From Rhodoferax sp. (GTDB lineage: Bacteria > Pseudomonadota > Gammaproteobacteria > Burkholderiales > Burkholderiaceae_C), in contig NZ_JANXMU010000039.1 of NCBI RefSeq assembly GCF_025354435.1, positions 1 to 64,000 on the forward strand: DNA of 64,000 nt, written 5' to 3'. Below are positions 11,150 to 18,317 of the stretch, one piece after another (within the stretch, counting starts at the first letter, position 1; each line of letters opens with the position of its first letter). Position numbers and translations under genes: made by a program. The notes beneath the pieces were generated by a model. The model did no database searches. It saw only the letters and a list, made by a program, of their open reading frames with translations, and had not been told where the DNA came from.

Positions 11150-12061
11150 TTAATGCGACTCGTGAGACTGGCCCACATAAATCAGCGTCAACATCATGAA
11201 GATGAAGGCTTGCAAGGTGATCACCAGAATGTGGAAGATGCTCCACGCCGTACCGGCAATCACATGCCCAACACCTAGCCAGAACATACCCGCCAAGGGG
11301 TTGAACTGCCAGGCCCACGTGCCGCCCATCAGGGCGATCAACATGAAAACCAATTCACCAGCAAACATATTGCCAAACAACCGCATGCCGTGCGAGACCG
11401 TCTTGGCCAGGTACTCGATCAGTTGCATCAGGAAGTTGATGGGGTACAGAAACCAATGGTCACCAAACGGTGCAGCCACCAGCTCATGCGCCCAGCCGCC
11501 CAGGCCCTTGATCTTGATGTTGTAGACCAGGCAGACAAACAAGACACTGACCGACAGGCCCAGCGTGGTGGACAGATCGGCAGTGGGCACGACACGCATG
11601 AAAGCGTGGTTGGCATCACCGCCATTGGCCACAAAGGCGTGTTCCCAGATCTTGGGCAAGATATCGACCGGCAGCATGTCCATGCCGTTCATCAGGAAAA
11701 TCCAGACAAACACGGTCAAAGCCAATGGAGCCACCAGCTTGCGACTCTTGGCATTGTGGATCACGCCCTTGGCCTGGGTGTCGACCATTTCGGACAAGAT
11801 TTCAACCGCCGCCTGGAAGCGACCGGGCACGCCCGAAGTCGCCTTGCGCGAGGCACGCCACAGAAAGAAGCAACCCACGATACCCAGGATCACCGAGTAC
11901 AGCACCGAGTCCAAGTTGAACAGGCTGAAATCCACGATGTGGGTTTGCTTGACGCTCTCGAACGAGAAGTTCTTTTGCAGATGCTGCAAATGGTGAACGA
12001 TGTATTCGCCCGCCTTGGGGCCTTCCGTAGCAGCGTGTTCAGCAGCGTTTTCAGTCGACAT
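11150..12061 (-). CDS. atpB: ATP synthase a subunit
   Basis: This 303-residue Fo stator channel is multi-pass. The essential arginine lies in SHGMRLFGNMFAGELVFMLIAL. Membrane segments include SVLYSVILGIVGCFFLW, APLALTVFVWIFLMNGMDML and a C-terminal pair ending near HVIAGTAWSIFHILVITLQAFIFMMLTLIYVGQS. The hydrophilic N-terminus (MSTENAAEHAATEGPKAGEYIVHHLQHLQ) is a common betaproteobacterial extension. Confidence 0.97.
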   Translation of the reverse strand: MSTENAAEHAATEGPKAGEYIVHHLQHLQKNFSFESVKQTHIVDFSLFNLDSVLYSVILGIVGCFFLWRASRKATSGVPGRFQAAVEILSEMVDTQAKGVIHNAKSRKLVAPLALTVFVWIFLMNGMDMLPVDILPKIWEHAFVANGGDANHAFMRVVPTADLSTTLGLSVSVLFVCLVYNIKIKGLGGWAHELVAAPFGDHWFLYPINFLMQLIEYLAKTVSHGMRLFGNMFAGELVFMLIALMGGTWAWQFNPLAGMFWLGVGHVIAGTAWSIFHILVITLQAFIFMMLTLIYVGQSHESH

Positions 12062-12082
12062 ATGTGAAGTCCATCAATCCTG

Positions 12083-12559
12083 TTAAGCCGTACGTTGGCG
12101 TTTGGTGCGAAACATCAGCGCAATCCAAACCACCTTCATGGTCACTACAAAGCCGACCAACAAGGCCAGCCAATTTAACTCTGGAACCAGCCGGGGTGCC
12201 GCAAACAGTATGGCTACCGTGGCGACAATCTTGACCAGTTCCCACACAAAAAATCCTGCCATGGCCGCGCCAGGAATGGTCCGGGCCAGCTTGCCAGTGA
12301 CACCGCGCGCAAACAACGCTGCAGGCACCACTACCGCAATGGCTCCATACCCCGCCGACCAGCCCATCGCGGGCTTGCCGGTCACCAGCCATGCGGCCAA
12401 GGCCACCAGACACCCCGCCGCCAACTGGCCCCACACAATCGCCCAAATGGACATCATGGGAGTCTGCTGACGCCAGGTTTGCGATTGCGCAGCCGTCAAG
12501 GGCTTGAAATCATCCTCGACTACCTCATCTTCCAGTTCTGTAAGCATTCTTGGGGGCAT
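12083..12559 (-). CDS. atpI: ATP synthase subunit I
   Basis: This small four-helix membrane protein is encoded first in the atp operon; AtpI helps assemble the c-ring and may move magnesium in other bacteria. The 158-residue form starting MPPRMLTELEDE is chosen because an AGG lies at suitable distance before ATG 12559. An upstream ATG at 12580 would add seven residues. Membrane segments are around SIWAIVWGQLAAGCLVALAAWLV, AGYGAIAVVVPAALFARGV, AAMAGFFVWELVKIVATVAIL and WLALLVGFVVTMKVVWIALM. The N-terminus is acidic. It ends 21 nt before atpB. Confidence 0.88.
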   Translation of the reverse strand: MPPRMLTELEDEVVEDDFKPLTAAQSQTWRQQTPMMSIWAIVWGQLAAGCLVALAAWLVTGKPAMGWSAGYGAIAVVVPAALFARGVTGKLARTIPGAAMAGFFVWELVKIVATVAILFAAPRLVPELNWLALLVGFVVTMKVVWIALMFRTKRQRTA

Positions 12560-12636
12560 TGTTAACCTGCTATACGACATCCCACTGACATCTGCTCACA
12601 TGAATTTACGCGCTGAAAAGTTTAGTAAAGCCCACT

Positions 12637-12666
12637 ATTATACGAATATTCCCTTGACACCCGCAA
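12637..12666 (-). promoter_or_regulatory. Candidate sigma-70 promoter of the atp operon
   Basis: On the minus strand, TTGCGG (12661-12666) is followed 18 nt later by a perfect TATAAT (12637-12642). It lies about 78 nt upstream of the atpI start and points into the operon. Confidence 0.6.
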
Positions 12667-12792
12667 GAGCATTGGCGTGCATACAACTGTAACGCTTTAC
12701 AGAGCGTGTTCGTCTGCGACGCAATGCAAAGCTGGGGAGTTTCCCAAGGGCGTTGCATTGTGGCATTTCTTCCTTGACCGTCTTTTTTTGCC

Positions 12793-13791
12793 ATGCAGCA
12801 CCATACCGCCACCGGCTTCAAAAATAACTATACCGATGCCGTCCCCGGCTCGACCCGCGACGTGTTGCGCTGGCAATGGAATGCCCGGCGCAAGAACCTG
12901 CCACCACCGCCACAACCCCCCCCCGTAGTCGCGCCCAACCTGGCCGCCATCCACGCCAACACCGGCGCCGCCATACAGCCCGCCATCACCTGGGTCGGCC
13001 ATGCCACCATGTTGGTGCAGGCCAGTGGGCTGAATGTACTGACCGACCCGGTGTTCAGCGAACGCGCCTCGCCGGTGCAGTTCATGGGGCCGCAACGCGC
13101 CCAGCCGCCGGGTGTGGCTCTGGCTGATCTACCGCCCATCGACGTGGTGGTCATCTCGCACAACCACTATGACCATTTGGATACCAATGCGGTGCTGGCG
13201 CTGGATAGACGTGCACAAGGTGCTACGGTTTTTATAGTCCCGCTGCGCCTCAAGGCCTGGTCCACCCGGCAGGGCATCCACAACGTGGTGGAGCTGGACT
13301 GGTGGCAGCAGCACACCGTGCGCGGCGTGGAGTTTCACCTCACACCCGTGCAACACTGGACGGCCCGCGCCCTGGGCGACCGCTTTCAGACGCTGTGGGG
13401 TGGTTGGTCTGTGTTCGGGGCCGATTTCCACTGGTACTTCAGTGGCGATACAGGCTACAGCCAGGACTTCAAAGACACCCGCGCGTATTTTCAGGACCGC
13501 AGCCCCGACGGCTTCGACATCGCCCTGATCGCTGTCGGTGCCTACGAGCCCCGCTGGTTCATGCAAAACCAGCACATCAACCCGGCCGAGGCCGTGCAGA
13601 TCCACCGCGATCTGCACGCCAAACGCAGCGTGGGCGTGCACTGGGGTACCTTCAACCTGACCGATGAACCGCTGGACCAGCCCCCGGTAGATCTGGCCGC
13701 CGCCCGCATCGCCCAGGGCGTGTCCGAGGAAGCGTTCTTCTTGCTGAAAATTGGCGAAACCCGCGCCCTGCCCGCCCGCAGTCCAAAATAG
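12793..13791 (+). CDS. Metallo-beta-lactamase-fold hydrolase, NAPE-PLD-like
   Basis: This 332-residue soluble protein belongs to the NAPE-PLD/RomA/UlaG branch of the metallo-beta-lactamase superfamily. The dinuclear zinc motif is in VVISHNHYDHLDTN; further ligands are in TPVQHWTAR, YFSGDTGYSQDF and GVHWGTFNLTDEP. Family members hydrolyse phosphodiesters or lactones; the substrate here is not known. It lacks a signal peptide. The D-amino acid aminotransferase gene starts 4 nt later, so the two are in one operon, divergent from atp. Confidence 0.88.
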   Translation: MQHHTATGFKNNYTDAVPGSTRDVLRWQWNARRKNLPPPPQPPPVVAPNLAAIHANTGAAIQPAITWVGHATMLVQASGLNVLTDPVFSERASPVQFMGPQRAQPPGVALADLPPIDVVVISHNHYDHLDTNAVLALDRRAQGATVFIVPLRLKAWSTRQGIHNVVELDWWQQHTVRGVEFHLTPVQHWTARALGDRFQTLWGGWSVFGADFHWYFSGDTGYSQDFKDTRAYFQDRSPDGFDIALIAVGAYEPRWFMQNQHINPAEAVQIHRDLHAKRSVGVHWGTFNLTDEPLDQPPVDLAAARIAQGVSEEAFFLLKIGETRALPARSPK

Positions 13792-13795
13792 CGCC

Positions 13796-14695
13796 ATGCA
13801 AGCCTTGCCCTCATTACCATCCACCCCCTGCTACCTCAACGGTGCCTACACCCCCCTGTGCGACGCAAAAATCAGCGTCATGGACCGGGGCTTCATCTTT
13901 GGCGACGGTGTCTACGAAGTAGTGCCGGTATACGCGGGCCGCCTGTTCCGCTTCGCGCAGCACATGGCCCGGCTCGACCGCAGCCTGGCCGAGCTGCGCA
14001 TCGCCAACCCGCTCACGCAGGCACAGTGGCGCGACATTGCTACAACATTGGTAGCTGGTCATGCAGAGCACTCCAGCGCTAGGGGCCTAAATTCTATAAA
14101 TCTCAACCATCTGGTCTACCTCCAGATCACCCGTGGCGTGGCCCTGCGCGACCATGCCATGCCGCAAGACATTACGCCCACCGTGTTTGCCATGGCCACC
14201 CGGATGAACCTGCCCTCTGCCGCCCAGCGCAGCCAGGGCGTGGCCTGCGTCACCGCCGACGACTTCCGCTGGGAAAAAGCCCACATCAAAAGCACCAGCC
14301 TGCTGGGCGCGGTGTTTGCCCGGCAGATCGGCGTGGATGCAGGCGCGGTGGAGACCGTGATGTTCCGCAACGGCTACCTGAGCGAAGCCGCCAGCAGCAA
14401 CGTGTGGCTGGTCAAAAACGGCACTCTCATCGGCCCACCCAAAGACAACCTCGTGTTGGAAGGCATCCGCTTCGGACTGATGGAAGAACTCTGCCGCGCC
14501 CAGGGCATCCCGTTTGAACTGCGCCGCATCACACGTGAAGAAGTGCTTAACGCCGACGAACTACTGCTATCCAGCGCCACCAAAGAAGTACTGGCCATCA
14601 CCACGCTAGACGGCCAGCCGGTAGGCAACGGCCTGCCTGGCCCCGTCTACACCCAGCTCTACGCAGGCTACACCGCCGCTACCCAAGCCGCCTAA
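13796..14695 (+). CDS. dat: D-amino acid aminotransferase with repeat-derived loop
   Basis: This 299-residue PLP enzyme of aminotransferase class IV interconverts D-alanine and D-glutamate with their 2-oxo acids. Signatures are SVMDRGFIFGDGVYEVVPVY and the PLP lysine K165 in AHIKSTSLLG. The ATG at 13796 is taken because the upstream ATG lies inside the preceding gene. Residues about 82-102 are encoded by a family A repeat; compared with the Bacillus enzyme as I remember it, the loop before VYLQITRG is about 11 residues longer. It belongs to the MBL-dat-ybeD-lipB gene run. The reading frame is intact and the catalytic residues are present. Confidence 0.9.
   Translation: MQALPSLPSTPCYLNGAYTPLCDAKISVMDRGFIFGDGVYEVVPVYAGRLFRFAQHMARLDRSLAELRIANPLTQAQWRDIATTLVAGHAEHSSARGLNSINLNHLVYLQITRGVALRDHAMPQDITPTVFAMATRMNLPSAAQRSQGVACVTADDFRWEKAHIKSTSLLGAVFARQIGVDAGAVETVMFRNGYLSEAASSNVWLVKNGTLIGPPKDNLVLEGIRFGLMEELCRAQGIPFELRRITREEVLNADELLLSSATKEVLAITTLDGQPVGNGLPGPVYTQLYAGYTAATQAA
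14038..14100 (+). repeat. Dispersed repeat family A, copy 4, inside dat
   Basis: TTGCTACAACATTGGTAGCTGG and a CAGCGCTAGGGGCCTAAATTC half match the two conserved parts of family A, here in frame within the dat gene. The A+T richness and codons (AAT, TCT, ATA) differ from flanking dat sequence. Confidence 0.72.
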
Positions 14696-14711
14696 ACCCC
14701 AGCTCCACACC

Positions 14712-15005
14712 ATGACCACACCCACCACCGAACCCACCGATCCCGGCAAAGAATCACTGATCGAGTACCCCTCGCTCTTCCCCATCAAGGTCATGGGCGA
14801 AAAGGTCGACGGCTTCGTGCACGCCATGACCGCCATCGCCGCCCAGTTCGACCCCAGCTTCGATGCCAGCACTGTCGAGCTGCGCGAAAGCAAGGGCGGC
14901 AAATACCTAGGCATCACCCTCCCCATCACCGCCACCAGCCGAGAGCAGCTGGACGAGCTGTACCGCACCCTGAGTACCCATCCGATGGTGAAGATGGCGC
15001 TGTAG
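14712..15005 (+). CDS. ybeD: YbeD/DUF493 family protein
   Basis: This 97-residue protein of the YbeD (UPF0250) family has an ACT-like ferredoxin fold. The conserved core is [21 protein letters not shown], then [39 protein letters not shown]. YbeD is genetically and structurally tied to lipoic acid genes through position, and here too it lies between dat and lipB. Its biochemical role is not established. Confidence 0.94.
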   Translation: MTTPTTEPTDPGKESLIEYPSLFPIKVMGEKVDGFVHAMTAIAAQFDPSFDASTVELRESKGGKYLGITLPITATSREQLDELYRTLSTHPMVKMAL

Positions 15006-15011
15006 GTTTTG

Positions 15012-15102
15012 ACTCACCCCCAGGCTACAGTGCTGCGCATCTTTCGCCACCCCCCTTGCAGGGGGCAACAGCAGCAGCCCGGCAAAGCCGGTTCTGCGCT
15101 GT
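15012..15102 (+). repeat. Dispersed repeat family B, copy 1
   Basis: The conserved blocks occur in order: CACCCCCAGGCT, CTTTCGCCACCCCC, the palindrome CCCCCTTGCAGGGGG with CAAC after it, and GCCCGGCAAAGCCGGTTCTGCGC. It fills the ybeD-lipB gap and contains a false upstream start codon for lipB. Confidence 0.88.
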
Positions 15103-15121
15103 TCACCGCAATGGTTGCGGC

Positions 15122-15802
15122 ATGATCGACATCCGCATCCTCGGCCGTGTGGACTACCTGCCCACGGTGGAAAAAATGCAGGGATTCACCCTCCAGCGCA
15201 CAGAGGATATACACGACCAGCTATGGATTTGTGAGCATCCGCCAGTATTCACCCAGGGGCTGGCGGGCAAGGCCGAGCACCTGCTGCTACCAGGCGACAT
15301 CCCGGTGGTACAGAGCAACCGGGGTGGCCAGGTGACCTACCACGGGCCAGGCCAGGTGGTAGCGTATCCGCTGCTGGATTTGAAGCGTGCGGGTTATTTC
15401 GTCAAGGAATACGTGTTCCGGCTGGAAGAAGCCGTGGTGCAAACCCTGGCCCATTTCGACATCACTGGCCTGCGTGTGCCAGGTGCGCCAGGCATCTACG
15501 TGCGCCTGCAAGACCCGTTTGGACACGCCCGGCTGGAGGCGGGGTTCACGTCCCAACAATTGGAGTCTGACCCCACTTATCTGGGCAAGATCGCCGCTTT
15601 AGGCATCAAGGTCAGCCGCCATTGCACCTACCACGGCGTGGCACTGAACGTGGCCATGGATCTGGAGCCGTACAGCCGCATCAACCCCTGCGGCTACGCC
15701 GGTTTAAAGACGGTGGACATGGCCAGCCTGGGCGTGGTGGTGGCCTGGGCCAAGGCGGCACAGGTGTTTGCCCAGAAGCTGGAACGTTATTTGGCGGCCT
15801 GA
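15122..15802 (+). CDS. lipB: Octanoyltransferase
   Basis: This 226-residue enzyme transfers octanoyl from acyl carrier protein to lipoyl domains, the first step of protein lipoylation. The start [20 protein letters not shown] at 15122 is preferred; a longer frame would translate a family B repeat. Signatures are [21 protein letters not shown], the lysine in [14 protein letters not shown] and the catalytic C168 in [11 protein letters not shown]. The ribosome-binding site is weak. LipA, its usual neighbour, is 8.5 kb downstream. Its 3' end overlaps the next convergent gene by 16 nt. Confidence 0.95.
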   Translation: MIDIRILGRVDYLPTVEKMQGFTLQRTEDIHDQLWICEHPPVFTQGLAGKAEHLLLPGDIPVVQSNRGGQVTYHGPGQVVAYPLLDLKRAGYFVKEYVFRLEEAVVQTLAHFDITGLRVPGAPGIYVRLQDPFGHARLEAGFTSQQLESDPTYLGKIAALGIKVSRHCTYHGVALNVAMDLEPYSRINPCGYAGLKTVDMASLGVVVAWAKAAQVFAQKLERYLAA

Positions 15803-16362
15803 AGCAGCAACTGGGCCAGTGCCACATCGGCCACCAGGGTGATGCCGCGTTCTTTGGCGAACTGCAATGCCGTGTCGGTCACGCCGCCGATGCTGATGTA
15901 GACGCAGGCAGCCGCGCTCTGGGCCTCTTTGGCAGCCGCCAGCTCGCGCAAGGCTTCAACCCCGTGGTTGGCCGCTTTCCAGCGCTTGGCCGCCACCAGG
16001 GTGGTCTGGCCGTCTTTCGATAGCAGCAAATCCGCCGCCTTGCCGTTCAAACGCGCCACCGTGTAGCCCTTGGCGCGGTAGGCCGCGTCCAGCGCATCGG
16101 CAAACTCGCGCCAAGGCATGGCCGTGGCCTGGGCCAGCATGTCGTTCACCTTCGCCGTGCTGGGCAGGTCCCACTGGCGGGAGGCGGCGATAACCCCGAT
16201 CACCAAAAACGGCATCGTTCCCAGCAGGCCAAACGGGATGTAGGCTTTGGGCAGCAGCGCAAACGACAGCAGCCCAAAAACCAGCACCAGCAGCATGCTG
16301 ACCCACCACGGAGAACGCAGCAGCACTGCAAAAAGAGAGTTTTTGGCCATTTTCAGTTTCAT
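15787..16362 (-). CDS. Membrane-anchored Mrr-like nuclease-fold protein
   Basis: This 191-residue protein has two N-terminal membrane helices (about residues 17-38 and 42-60) followed by a domain that resembles the Mrr-cat/PD-(D/E)xK restriction-endonuclease-like fold. A candidate core reads [42 protein letters not shown]; the D in AADLLL and the xAK in VAAKRW fit the D...xxK pattern, but the usual E or Q of ExK/QxK is replaced by alanine. It may therefore be catalytically weak or only nucleic-acid or ligand binding. It is convergent with lipB, overlapping by 16 nt. Confidence 0.72.
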   Translation of the reverse strand: MKLKMAKNSLFAVLLRSPWWVSMLLVLVFGLLSFALLPKAYIPFGLLGTMPFLVIGVIAASRQWDLPSTAKVNDMLAQATAMPWREFADALDAAYRAKGYTVARLNGKAADLLLSKDGQTTLVAAKRWKAANHGVEALRELAAAKEAQSAAACVYISIGGVTDTALQFAKERGITLVADVALAQLLLQAAK

Positions 16363-16378
16363 GGCCGGAGTGTAAAGG

Positions 16379-16468
16379 GCTCCCCCCAGGCTTCAGCGCT
16401 ACGCGTCTTTCGCCAACCCCCTGCAGAGGGCGATACCTACGGCCCGGCAAAGCCGGTTCCGTGGTATC
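16379..16468 (+). repeat. Dispersed repeat family B, copy 2
   Basis: Blocks CCCCCAGGCT, CGTCTTTCGCCAACCCCCTGCAGAGGGCGA and GGCCCGGCAAAGCCGGTTC match copy 1. It lies between the exonuclease gene and the Mrr-like gene, both on the minus strand. Confidence 0.85.
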
Positions 16469-16494
16469 TCTGGTGAAAAGGTCGCGCCATATGG

Positions 16495-17076
16495 CTACAG
16501 CGCCTGGAACACCTTCAGCGCCGCATAAGCGTCGTTGGCGGCGTAGAGCATCTGCGTGGGCGTGAGTTGGGCCACGGCCCAGTTGGAGGTGGTGGTTTTT
16601 TTGGATTTGTGGAAGCGCTGGCGCAGCACCACGCCCACGGCGGCACGCACGCCCATCGAGGTGCCATAGCCGTCCTCGCGGAAAATAGCATTCAGGTCCA
16701 GCACGGCCCGCATCGTGACCCCGAACTTGGCGTGGATCTGCCCCCGGTCCTGCTCCAGCCCAAAGCCCACCTTGCGCACCGCGTCGGACTGCAAAATCTC
16801 CAGCAGGCAGGGGCGGCAATCGGGCCGGTGCATCTGGAACAAATAGGCCTTGTTGGGCAGCGCGAATTGCACCACGTGCGGCCCGTCACTGACCTCGCCG
16901 GGCGCAAACGTAGGCTTGGCCTCGGTATCAAAACCCACCGCCCCCGCCGCCAGTATCTCGGCCGTAGCGGCCGCAAATTCGGCCGACGTGGCGGGTACAA
17001 AGATGCGGTCCAGCGCCAGGCCCTGCATGGGCGGCAGCAGGGCAGTTTGGGCTTTGGTGGGGGCGGTGTTTTTCAT
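16495..17076 (-). CDS. RNase D-like 3'-5' exonuclease
   Basis: This 193-residue DEDDy-type exonuclease domain stands alone, without the HRDC domain of full RNase D. ExoI is VGFDTEAKPTF (D and E metal ligands), ExoII is RKVGFGLEQDRGQI, and ExoIII is LYAANDAYAALKVF with the conserved tyrosine and aspartate. It should degrade single-stranded RNA or DNA from the 3' end in the cytoplasm; the substrate is unknown. Stand-alone domains of this kind are common in Betaproteobacteria. It is transcribed away from the sugar-binding protein gene. Confidence 0.88.
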   Translation of the reverse strand: MKNTAPTKAQTALLPPMQGLALDRIFVPATSAEFAAATAEILAAGAVGFDTEAKPTFAPGEVSDGPHVVQFALPNKAYLFQMHRPDCRPCLLEILQSDAVRKVGFGLEQDRGQIHAKFGVTMRAVLDLNAIFREDGYGTSMGVRAAVGVVLRQRFHKSKKTTTSNWAVAQLTPTQMLYAANDAYAALKVFQAL

Positions 17077-17162
17077 TTTTTGGAGGGCGCAATACGGGTG
17101 AAGGGCAAGGGAATCGGTCTGCTACGATGCCGTAACAAAAAAACACAATTGGGGACAACAAC

Positions 17163-18248
17163 ATGCAATCCGACCGCAGACGGCTAGTGGGTGGCTTGGT
17201 CGGCAGCCTATTTGCGCTGACAGCCTGGTCCCAGGCAGGCAACAAAAACGAAAAAGGGGTGATCGGCATCTCCCTGCCCACCATCACCTCGCTGCGCTGG
17301 GTGATCGAAGGCCTGGCCATGACCCGGTCGCTGGACAAACTGGGCTACCGCGCCATTTTGCAGTACGCCAACGACGACATCCCCACCCAGACCACGCAGA
17401 TCGAAGCCATGCTGGCCCAGGGTGCCACCGTGCTGGTCATCAGCGCGATCGACGGCACCCAGCTGGCCCCGGTGCTCAAAGCCGCCGCCGACAAGGGCGT
17501 CAAGGTCATCGCCTACGACCGGCTGATCCGCGGCAGCCCCCACGTGGACTACTACACCACTTTCGACAACTTCCAGGTCGGCGTGCTGCAGGGCAGCGAC
17601 ATCGCCAACCGCCTCGGCCTGGCGGCGGGCAAAGGGCCGTTGCGCATAGAGCTGTTTGCGGGCTCGCCCGACGACAACAACGCGCACTTCTTCTACAACG
17701 GTGCCATGTCTGTCCTCAAGCCCTACCTCGACAAAGGCCAGTTGGTGGTCGGCTCGGGCCAGATCGGCATGGACAAGGTCTCCACCCTGCGCTGGAGCGG
17801 CTCGGTTGCCCGCGCGCGGCTGGCGGGCATCCTGGACAAGTACTACGCCAAACAGCACCTGGATGCCGTGCTGTCGCCCTACGACGGCATCAGCATGGAC
17901 CTGATCGAGGCACTGAAGAAAGCCGGATATAGCCAGAGTGGCCAGGGCGGCCAGCCTTTGCCCATCGTCACCGGGCAAGATGCAGAACTGCCCTCGGTGC
18001 GCTCCATCGTCCGCGGCGAGCAAACCTCCACCGTGTTCAAAGACAACCGCGACCTAGCCCAGGTTACCGCCACCATGGTCGATGCCCTGCTGAACGGCAA
18101 AAAACCCACCACCAACGACGAAAAGACCTACAACAACGGCGAAAAAGTGGTGCCCGCGTTTCTGCTGAAACCGGTGCTGGTGGATGTGAAGAACTGGCGC
18201 GCCACGCTGGTGGACAGCGGGTTTTACAAGGCGGAGCAGTTTCGCTAG
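17163..18248 (+). CDS. Periplasmic sugar-binding protein, ChvE/XylF-like (orphan)
   Basis: This 361-residue binding protein of the ABC sugar family (cluster B) has a signal peptide ending near WSQAGN. Family features are GVIGISLPTITSLRWVIEG, the AQGATVLVISAIDGTQLAPVLKAAADKGVKVIAYDRLI block, and ITGQDAE-like PIVTGQDAELPSVRSI. ChvE homologues bind xylose, glucose and other aldoses. No ATPase or permease gene is adjacent, so it either serves a transporter elsewhere or acts as a sensor protein. The stop is followed closely by a family A repeat. Confidence 0.9.
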   Translation: MQSDRRRLVGGLVGSLFALTAWSQAGNKNEKGVIGISLPTITSLRWVIEGLAMTRSLDKLGYRAILQYANDDIPTQTTQIEAMLAQGATVLVISAIDGTQLAPVLKAAADKGVKVIAYDRLIRGSPHVDYYTTFDNFQVGVLQGSDIANRLGLAAGKGPLRIELFAGSPDDNNAHFFYNGAMSVLKPYLDKGQLVVGSGQIGMDKVSTLRWSGSVARARLAGILDKYYAKQHLDAVLSPYDGISMDLIEALKKAGYSQSGQGGQPLPIVTGQDAELPSVRSIVRGEQTSTVFKDNRDLAQVTATMVDALLNGKKPTTNDEKTYNNGEKVVPAFLLKPVLVDVKNWRATLVDSGFYKAEQFR

Positions 18249-18261
18249 GGGCTGAAGCCAT

Positions 18262-18314
18262 TGAGACTCCTAGCGCATACCTCACCTGCATCAGCAGCTA
18301 TTTAAATAATAGCA
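18262..18314 (-). repeat. Dispersed repeat family A, copy 5
   Basis: On the minus strand it reads GCTATTATTTAAATAGCTGC, then TGCGCTAGGAGTC, a diverged core. It sits between the convergent sugar-binding protein and Hsp70 genes and ends 4 nt before the Hsp70 stop. Confidence 0.8.
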
Positions 18315-18317
18315 CCC

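Noticed and set aside
12654-12700. TTGACA at 12654 as a plus-strand promoter for the metallo-beta-lactamase-fold gene
   Set aside because: No convincing -10 hexamer lies at 16-19 nt; the TTGACA overlaps the atp promoter region.
13200-13245. GTGCTACGGTTTTTATAG in the metallo-beta-lactamase-fold gene, like family A
   Set aside because: Only one short block matches and the GAGGCC core is missing.
15056-15121. Longer lipB start at 15056
   Set aside because: The extra 22 residues are translation of a family B repeat, not LipB-like; [14 protein letters not shown] at 15122 is the family N-terminus.
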